From the NCBI GenBank assembly GCA_021287185.1, contig JAJTAZ010000002.1, forward strand, positions 1 to 64,000: a stretch of DNA of 64,000 bases, given 5' to 3'. Both the position numbers and the translations under genes were made by a program. The stretch comes from Burkholderiales bacterium. Lineage in GTDB: Bacteria; Pseudomonadota; Gammaproteobacteria; Burkholderiales; Burkholderiaceae. This document shows positions 56,937-64,000 of the stretch, piece by piece (the stretch's first letter is position 1; the number at the start of each line of letters is the position of its first letter). Below the pieces are notes generated by a model. That model did no database searches. It had not been told where the DNA came from and saw only the letters and a program-made list of their open reading frames with translations.

Positions 56937-57707
56937 ATGTCTGATTTTATCAAAAGTTTAAAATCCACCAATCAATGGTGGCTGCTGGCGTGGTTCGATA
57001 TCCGCCAACGTTATCGCCGTTCGGTTTTGGGTCCGTTTTGGATTACCCTGAGCACCGCCGTGATGATTGTTGCCTTGGGATTTTTGTGGACGCAAATTTT
57101 TCACGTGGATGTGCCGAGTTTCCTACCGTTTTTTGCGGCGGGTACCATTATGTGGGTGTTTATCTCTACCCAAATCAACGATGCCTGCACGGGATTTTCA
57201 CAATTTGAAGGCTATATCCGCCAAATCAATTTGCCATTGCCTGTGTATATTTTGCGTCTGTGGGCGCGTAATTTGATTTTTTTGGCGCATAACTTTGTGA
57301 TTTTTATTGCTTGTTGGATTTATTTGGATTTTGCTTGGCGACCATTGGTGATTCAATCCATTTTGGGGTTTGCCTTGCTCAGTTATACATTACTCATGGT
57401 GTCGGTTCCAATTGCATATTTATGCGCGCGCTTTCGCGATATTCCACCCATTATCCAAAACATCATGCAAATCGTTTATTTCCTCACACCGATTTTTTGG
57501 CAACCCCACGCGCTGCCCGTTGAAAAAGCCTACGTCACAGGCGTCAATCCGTTTTTCCATGCACTCGAAATTGTGCGTGCCCCGCTCACTGGACACGATG
57601 TTGCCATGACCTCTTGGTACTGGATGCTCAGTACCGCGTTGATCTGTACTTTGGTCGCTGTATGGGCACAAGCGCGGTTCAAAACCCGCGTGGCGTATTG
57701 GTTGTAA
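56937..57707 (+). CDS. ABC-2 polysaccharide export permease (Wzm-like)
   Basis: A 256-residue membrane protein with six spans. DIRQRYRRSVLGPFWITLSTAVMI at the N-terminus is typical of Wzm/KpsM permeases, as is LTPIFWQP. Paired with the ATPase gene 11 bases downstream it forms an exporter for an undecaprenyl-linked polysaccharide. TAAAAT at 56891-56896 is a possible -10 for the cluster. Confidence 0.88.
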   Translation: MSDFIKSLKSTNQWWLLAWFDIRQRYRRSVLGPFWITLSTAVMIVALGFLWTQIFHVDVPSFLPFFAAGTIMWVFISTQINDACTGFSQFEGYIRQINLPLPVYILRLWARNLIFLAHNFVIFIACWIYLDFAWRPLVIQSILGFALLSYTLLMVSVPIAYLCARFRDIPPIIQNIMQIVYFLTPIFWQPHALPVEKAYVTGVNPFFHALEIVRAPLTGHDVAMTSWYWMLSTALICTLVAVWAQARFKTRVAYWL

Positions 57708-57718
57708 GGGAGAAGGCG

Positions 57719-58432
57719 ATGACAGCACATATTCAAGCGCGCAATCTTTGCGTCGAGTTTCCAATTTACAACACATCCAACCGTTCGTTGAAAAAACAGA
57801 TTATCCAAGCCGCCACAGGTGGGCGTATTGCTGAGGATGCAAAAAAACACGTCGTGGTGCGCGCGCTGGATGAAATCGATTTGGATTTAAAACCAGGTGA
57901 CCGACTGGGATTGGTCGGACACAACGGCTCGGGTAAATCAACTTTGTTGCGCGTTTTGGCTGGGGCATACACGCCCACATCGGGACATTTAGATGTTGAA
58001 GGCAACGTTGCGAGTTTGCTCGACATTGGTTTGGGCATGGATGGCGAGGCCAGTGGCTATGAAAACATTGTGATTCGCGGCATCCTCATGGGCATGAGCA
58101 AGGCGGAAATCGAGTTAAAAATTCAAGAGATTGCTGAGTTTACTGATTTGGGTGATTATCTGTATATGCCAATGCGCACGTATTCTTCGGGTATGTCGAT
58201 GCGTTTGGGTTTTGCTGTGTCCACCAGCACCAATGCCGACATCATCTTAATGGACGAGTGGCTGTCGGTGGGTGATTCGGCATTCGCTGAAAAAGCAGCA
58301 GCCCGTATGAATGATTTACTCAATCGCTCATCCATCATGGTACTGGCATCACACGACATGGGTATGATTGAACGCGTGTGCAACACCGCAATTCGCTTAG
58401 AGCACGGTAAAATTTCCGAAAAATTATTCTAA
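57719..58432 (+). CDS. polysaccharide export ABC ATPase (Wzt-like, short form)
   Basis: A 237-residue ATPase with Walker A GHNGSGKST, a YSSGMSMRLGFAV signature and Walker B IILMDEWLSVGD. It lacks the C-terminal carbohydrate-binding domain found in Wzt of E. coli O9a. That suggests a transport system that does not recognise a modified chain end. The ATG at 57719 has GGGAGAAGG ahead; a longer in-frame start falls inside the permease gene. Confidence 0.9.
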   Translation: MTAHIQARNLCVEFPIYNTSNRSLKKQIIQAATGGRIAEDAKKHVVVRALDEIDLDLKPGDRLGLVGHNGSGKSTLLRVLAGAYTPTSGHLDVEGNVASLLDIGLGMDGEASGYENIVIRGILMGMSKAEIELKIQEIAEFTDLGDYLYMPMRTYSSGMSMRLGFAVSTSTNADIILMDEWLSVGDSAFAEKAAARMNDLLNRSSIMVLASHDMGMIERVCNTAIRLEHGKISEKLF

Positions 58433-58450
58433 AGTTTAAAGGGACACGTT

Positions 58451-59296
58451 ATGAAACCACTGCGTAAAGCCATATTTCCGGTTGCTGGTATGGGCACACG
58501 GTTTTTACCCGCAACCAAATCCGTTCCTAAAGAAATGCTCACCGTGGTCGATAGACCCGTGATTGACTACGCGGTGCGCGAGGCGGTTGAAGCGGGATGC
58601 GACACTTTGATTTTCATCACGGGGCGTTCCAAACAAGCGATTGCCAACTATTTTGACCGCAGTCCTGAACTTGAAAACGAGTTGGAAGAAAAGAACAAAA
58701 CTGAAGCACTCGAAATCGTGCGCAACATCATTCCCTCGCATGTCAACTGCATTTATATTCGCCAAGCCGAGCCTTTGGGCTTGGGGCACGCGGTGCATTG
58801 CGGTGCGCCATTGGTGCATCCTGACGAATATTTTGCGGTGCTTTTGCCCGATGATTTGATTGACGGCTATCAAAAAGGCGCGTTGCAACAAATGAACGAA
58901 GTCCACGAGCGCACAGGCAGCAGCGTGATTGCGTTGGAGCAAGTCTCGTGGGATGAGGTCTCGCAATACGGTGTGGTCGCGCCCAAGAACGAACATCAAA
59001 TCCCCATTGAATTGGCAGGCATTGTTGAAAAACCCAAACGCGAAGATGCCCCTTCAAACTGGACGGTGGTTGGGCGCTACATCCTCAACGGCAAAATCAT
59101 GCAGCTGCTCGAAACCACCCAACGTGGCGCAGGCGGTGAAATTCAATTGACCGATGGCATCAGCGAATTACTCAAAACCGAAACGATTTTAGGCGTGCCA
59201 TTTTCAGGTAAACGCTTTGATTGTGGTTCTAAAGCGGGTTTCTTGGAAGCCAATTTACACTTCGGCTTGGGTCTGCTCAAGCGTGGCGGGCGTTAA
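58451..59296 (+). CDS. galU: UTP-glucose-1-phosphate uridylyltransferase
   Basis: A 281-residue nucleotidyltransferase. The motif FPVAGMGTRFLPATKSVPKEML and the sugar-binding AIVEKPKR-like GIVEKPKRED identify GalU. It makes UDP-glucose, the source of UDP-galactose and so of the Glf substrate encoded later in the cluster. AAAGGGA precedes the ATG. Confidence 0.95.
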   Translation: MKPLRKAIFPVAGMGTRFLPATKSVPKEMLTVVDRPVIDYAVREAVEAGCDTLIFITGRSKQAIANYFDRSPELENELEEKNKTEALEIVRNIIPSHVNCIYIRQAEPLGLGHAVHCGAPLVHPDEYFAVLLPDDLIDGYQKGALQQMNEVHERTGSSVIALEQVSWDEVSQYGVVAPKNEHQIPIELAGIVEKPKREDAPSNWTVVGRYILNGKIMQLLETTQRGAGGEIQLTDGISELLKTETILGVPFSGKRFDCGSKAGFLEANLHFGLGLLKRGGR

Positions 59297-59318
59297 TTAA
59301 ACATTACGGAGATTGGTT

Positions 59319-60344
59319 GTGCTGTTGTCCATTGTCATTCCTTACTTCAATGCAGGTAAATACATTTATACGGCTGTGCAAAGCATTTTGGACGCCTGTG
59401 TTCAAGACGCGCCGTATGAAATCATCATCATCAACGATGCGTCTGACGCGTCCAACACCGAACACTTAAAAGACATTTACCAGCGCTGTTGGCAACACGC
59501 CCAAGTGCCTGTGCGCATTGAAACCCTGACTGAAAACCAAGGTTTGAGCGGTGCACGCAATCATGGCATTCAAATTGCCCAGGGCGAATATGTATTTACC
59601 TTAGACGCCGATGACTATGTGAACAAAAAAGCCTTTGTGAAAGTGCTCACGGATGTTAAAAATTTAAATATGGACATGGTGTTTTTCGGTAGTTATTGGT
59701 ATGAAAAAGACCATGCTTGGGGCATGCAGGGATTCAAATTTGAACCCAAAGCCGAAGTGCGCGTGGACCAAGACGTGATTGCCAGTTACATCAACGCACA
59801 GACTTTTTATGCGTGGCGGTTCATTGCCAAACGCGAGCTGCTCCTACAAGTGCCTTATCCACCACGCTTATATATGGAAGACGTGGCCACCTCAACCCCG
59901 CTGCTCTCACGCGCCCAAACCATTTGGTATGAACCTGAGCATGTGGTGTACTACCGACAAAATCCCAATTCTATTATGAAGGTGTGGACTGAGAAAAAGA
60001 GTTTTGATTTTCTCACCACCGTACAGATGTTGCGTGAACGCTTGCATCTGGACGAGCCGATGAGTCCGATTTTGACGGATGCGTATTTTGGTTTGACCTG
60101 TAAAGCCTATTTATGGGCATGTGCCGATGCAATTCGCCACGATTTACCCGATGCCATCGGCGTGTGTGCCCGAATAAAAGCCACACACAGTCGAATGTTT
60201 GGTAAAATTACACCTTCGCATTGGTCAAAAATTATAAGCTTATTGGATCGTAGGCAAGCGGTGTCATTTGGGTTGCTGTATTACAGCCCTAAATTGTATC
60301 GAACCGCACTCAAAGCAAAACAAAAAATTTTCCCTAAAAAATAA
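59319..60344 (+). CDS. family 2 glycosyltransferase
   Basis: A 341-residue GT-A enzyme. LLSIVIPYFNAGKYI opens the fold, DDAD appears in FTLDADDYVNKK (the DxD-type site), and YMEDVATSTPL lies near the centre. A GTG start at 59319 has GGAG seven bases ahead; TTG at 59313 is the alternative. It probably adds a sugar to the exported polysaccharide. The donor cannot be told. Confidence 0.85.
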   Translation: MLLSIVIPYFNAGKYIYTAVQSILDACVQDAPYEIIIINDASDASNTEHLKDIYQRCWQHAQVPVRIETLTENQGLSGARNHGIQIAQGEYVFTLDADDYVNKKAFVKVLTDVKNLNMDMVFFGSYWYEKDHAWGMQGFKFEPKAEVRVDQDVIASYINAQTFYAWRFIAKRELLLQVPYPPRLYMEDVATSTPLLSRAQTIWYEPEHVVYYRQNPNSIMKVWTEKKSFDFLTTVQMLRERLHLDEPMSPILTDAYFGLTCKAYLWACADAIRHDLPDAIGVCARIKATHSRMFGKITPSHWSKIISLLDRRQAVSFGLLYYSPKLYRTALKAKQKIFPKK

Positions 60345-60359
60345 AACAGGAGTAATTAA

Positions 60360-61475
60360 ATGACGCAAACAGCAGTAGCGCCAAAACCCAAGGCGCGCTT
60401 GGACGCCGTAGATGGTGTTCGTGGTCTGATGGCCTTGATGATTGTTCTAAACCACTGGTCTACAGGCAATATGTGGGGCAAATTCGGATGGACGGGTCTG
60501 TACAACCTGCTTGAAATATTTTTCATGATTTCAGGCTTTTTCATTGCCTTGTCCGCGCTCAAACCCAAACCATGGGACTCCGCGGTGGTGGTGGATCACA
60601 TCATCAAGCGTTCTGATCGTTTATGGTTGCATTATTTGTTCTCAGTGCTGATTGTATTTGTGTTGGTCGCCGTGATGGCTTTGGCGCGCGGTCATTTTGA
60701 CGGCAATTATGGCTTACTCGATGCAGTGGTCAAAAATTACCATTCTGAAGGTTTCTCACTGAATTTGTTCAAAAACATTTTCTTGTTACAAGCGTTCTCA
60801 ATTCAACACTATGAAATCAACTATAACTATCCAGGTTGGTCGCTGTCCGTAGAGGTATTTGGTGGCGCGGTGTTGTTCGCGGTATTGAGCCGTTTTAAAG
60901 CGCAAGCCCCTTGGATTACCGCGTTTTTTGGCTTTTTCTTTTGGGTTTTGTTGCAACACGACTACAACTCGCTCGAAGTGCATGTCCAAGAATACAACGC
61001 TTTTGTGGTCGCAGGTTTGTTGCGCTTCTTTATGGATGCGTGTATCGGTGCATTCATTTTCACGCAGGTCTCAAAAATCCAATGGTCAAAAACTTGGCAG
61101 TTTTTTGAGCCATTCATTTGGGTTGCCATGTTGTATATCTTGTGGCGCCCTGACAGTCCACACGCCTATAAAGACTATATGATGTTGCCGTTTGGCGGCT
61201 TGTTCGTCATCATGTTGACCAAATCAGAAAGCCTGTCACAAAAGATTTTCTCAACTGCACCATTTAAATTTCTGGGTAAATACTCATTGAGCATCTTTTT
61301 GTTCCACGCGCCGATTTTGATGATTTTGCAATTTTTAAACGTATTCCAACACAACAAAGGCATCATGGTGTTGATCGATAAAATCTTGGTATTGGTCGTG
61401 GTGGTGATTTTAGTCATCATTTTCGAAAAAATGTATTTTGCTTTACGCGAAAAATTCAATTTGAAAATTGGTTAA
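60360..61475 (+). CDS. acyltransferase family 3 membrane protein (OafA-like)
   Basis: A 371-residue membrane O-acyltransferase with about ten spans. The family opening AVDGVRGLMALMIVLNHW and FFMISGFFIALSA are clear; the active-site His is in the LNHW segment. It likely O-acetylates the polysaccharide. CAGGAG stands ahead of the ATG. Confidence 0.87.
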   Translation: MTQTAVAPKPKARLDAVDGVRGLMALMIVLNHWSTGNMWGKFGWTGLYNLLEIFFMISGFFIALSALKPKPWDSAVVVDHIIKRSDRLWLHYLFSVLIVFVLVAVMALARGHFDGNYGLLDAVVKNYHSEGFSLNLFKNIFLLQAFSIQHYEINYNYPGWSLSVEVFGGAVLFAVLSRFKAQAPWITAFFGFFFWVLLQHDYNSLEVHVQEYNAFVVAGLLRFFMDACIGAFIFTQVSKIQWSKTWQFFEPFIWVAMLYILWRPDSPHAYKDYMMLPFGGLFVIMLTKSESLSQKIFSTAPFKFLGKYSLSIFLFHAPILMILQFLNVFQHNKGIMVLIDKILVLVVVVILVIIFEKMYFALREKFNLKIG

Positions 61476-62627
<1,152 letters not shown>

Positions 62628-62630
62628 CTG

Positions 62631-63560
62631 ATGCGTATTTGTGCCGTTGTCGTCACTTTTAACCGCCGCGCTTGGTTGCTCGAGTGTTTGGACACCTTGC
62701 TGGCGCAAACTCAAGCATTATCAGGCATTGTGGTCATCAACAATGCCAGCACCGATGATACCCAAATCGAGTTAGACCACTACATCGCAACGCATCCCGA
62801 AATGACGTGGCACATTGCCCACAACAGCGTCAACACAGGCGGTGCGGGCGGCTTTGCACAAGGCATGCAAACCGCACACGCAGCGGGTTACGACTGGGTT
62901 TGGGTGATGGACGATGATGTGCTGGCACGTCCTGAAGCCTTGTTGGGGCTGATGAAATTTTCAAACCAAGCACACATTTTGCATGGGCGGCGCACCAATC
63001 CGAATGGCACGGTGTTCTACTGGCAAAACACTTTTTTACCATGGATTGGTTTTGCACGCCCTTACCCCGACAGCATATTCAAAACCGCTGATATTTGGTA
63101 CACCAACTGCGCGTGCTTTGAGGGCGCGCTGATTCATCGTTCGGTGTTTGACACTGTTGGTTATGCCGATACGCGTTATTTTTTGGCATGGGACGACACC
63201 GAATTTGGTTATCGCGCCAGTGAGTTTTTTCAAATTGCCTATGTCAACACCATGACCTTGATTCGCCAACGCGGTCACGACAACATTGACATCGGTGTAC
63301 GCTCACTGTACCGCGCGTCGGATATGTATCGCTATTTTCACATCCGCAACCGTTTCCTCATCATTCAAACCATACTCAAACGCGAGCCACGGGCATGGGC
63401 ACGCGTGGGTAAACGCATCACGTTTCATGGATTTACAGGGGTACTGATACTCAAGGAAATGGTGCGCGCCACGATGTTCAAAGAGTGGTCGTTGGGCATA
63501 CCGGCTTTATGGCGGGGTTTGAGGGATGGCATCGCAGGCAAATGGGGCGCGCAATCCTAA
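62631..63560 (+). CDS. family 2 glycosyltransferase, probable galactofuranosyltransferase
   Basis: A 309-residue GT2 enzyme. It starts ICAVVVTFNRRAWLLECLDTLL and has the DDD motif in WVMDDDVLARPE and a WDDTEFGYR catalytic segment. The pattern resembles GlfT-type galactofuranosyltransferases. It starts three bases after glf, supporting use of UDP-Galf. The chain-elongating versus initiating role is not decided. Confidence 0.83.
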   Translation: MRICAVVVTFNRRAWLLECLDTLLAQTQALSGIVVINNASTDDTQIELDHYIATHPEMTWHIAHNSVNTGGAGGFAQGMQTAHAAGYDWVWVMDDDVLARPEALLGLMKFSNQAHILHGRRTNPNGTVFYWQNTFLPWIGFARPYPDSIFKTADIWYTNCACFEGALIHRSVFDTVGYADTRYFLAWDDTEFGYRASEFFQIAYVNTMTLIRQRGHDNIDIGVRSLYRASDMYRYFHIRNRFLIIQTILKREPRAWARVGKRITFHGFTGVLILKEMVRATMFKEWSLGIPALWRGLRDGIAGKWGAQS

Positions 63561-63581
63561 AGAAACACGCGTTTAATACAC

Positions 63582-64000
63582 TCAAAAAAGACGTTGCCAA
63601 AAAGATTCGGGAATCCACAGCAACGCAACCGTCATCACCACAAAACGGATGAATTTGCCCAGCGACATCCACAGCAAAACTGGCTTCCACGCCAATTTCA
63701 GCCAACCTGCCATTGCACACAGCGCATCACCGATGAGCGGCACCCACGAGAGCAACAACACGGGTGCGCCCAGTCGTTGTAGCCAGCGCAGATGCACGGG
63801 TGGTTTGTCGTGCGCGAGCAACTCATGTGCGCCATAGCCCATAAAATAAGTCACCATCCCCCCCAACGTATTGCCTACAGTAGCCACCGCAACGGCTGGC
63901 CAAAACAGGTCGGGATTGAGTTTGACAAAACCAAACAGCACGGGTTCAGTCGCCATCGGCATAATGGTCGCCGACACAAACGCCACCACGAAAATCGCGG
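63582..64000 (-). CDS. YqaA-like inner-membrane protein, cut by the right edge
   Basis: About 139 residues of a DedA-related YqaA/SNARE-associated family protein with about four spans. SATIMPMATEPVLFG near the N-terminus, VATVGNTLGGMVTYFMGY, and SWVPLIGDALCAMAGWLK are typical. The frame stays open to the last base, so a few N-terminal residues lie outside. It converges on the glycosyltransferase. The function is unknown. Confidence 0.85.
   Translation of the reverse strand, partial: AIFVVAFVSATIMPMATEPVLFGFVKLNPDLFWPAVAVATVGNTLGGMVTYFMGYGAHELLAHDKPPVHLRWLQRLGAPVLLLSWVPLIGDALCAMAGWLKLAWKPVLLWMSLGKFIRFVVMTVALLWIPESFWQRLF

Overview
The window looks like chromosomal DNA of a betaproteobacterium, most likely order Burkholderiales, with moderate GC content. 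Signs of this are the rplM-rpsI-argC-erpA neighbourhood, the complete cbb3 oxidase set (ccoNOQP, ccoG, ccoH, ccoI, ccoS), a lysine/alanine/proline-rich histone H1-like protein whose out-of-frame tail ends in a WPFP...RP motif, and a pot/puu putrescine cluster. No genus can be named from sequence alone. Housekeeping genes dominate. Accessory features are a darTG module, a broken autotransporter esterase and a galactofuranose-type surface polysaccharide cluster running towards the right edge.

Left part (1-14.4 kb): a tRNA operon (Gly-Cys-Leu, minus strand) has a perfect consensus promoter and an intrinsic terminator. def-fmt and pdxA-rsmA follow as overlapping pairs. A copper-related block comes next: a small secreted Cys/His/Met protein, a Met-rich multicopper oxidase, the copper ATPase CcoI and the tiny CcoS. 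Then come YjbR-like and unassigned small proteins, a Blc lipocalin, an RluA-type pseudouridine synthase, a DUF2804 protein and a frameshifted GDSL autotransporter.

Putrescine region (14.6-27.6 kb): puuD, puuA, an SpuC-like aminotransferase, potF, potG, potH, potI, puuC and puuB all lie on the minus strand. They are divergent from a MocR/GntR-type regulator, with a perfect 10-bp inverted repeat in the shared intergenic region. Together they would import putrescine and oxidise it through gamma-glutamyl intermediates to GABA, with transamination as a possible second route.

Respiration and core genes (27.7-38.2 kb): ccoNOQP and ccoGH (minus strand), then erpA, argC, rpsI and rplM. Upstream of rplM lies a convincing unannotated small-RNA gene with its own promoter, three hairpins and a terminator. 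An OsmC-like gene and the H1-like gene follow. The H1-like gene ends at a slippery A_AAA_AAG directly before its stop codon, and the -1 frame continues for 45 plausible residues.

Right part (38.4-64 kb): a DsbC-like thiol isomerase, a SulP transporter, a low-GC darTG toxin-antitoxin module tucked behind valS, and a valS leader with two hairpins. Then come psd-pssA, glnS, a regulatory-looking PTS (EIIA-Man, HPr, EI), a TrmB-like methyltransferase, amtB with NtrC-like sites but no glnK beside it, ubiK, apaH, and an ABC-exporter polysaccharide cluster (wzm, wzt, galU, glycosyltransferase, acyltransferase, glf, glycosyltransferase). A YqaA-like membrane protein is cut by the right edge.
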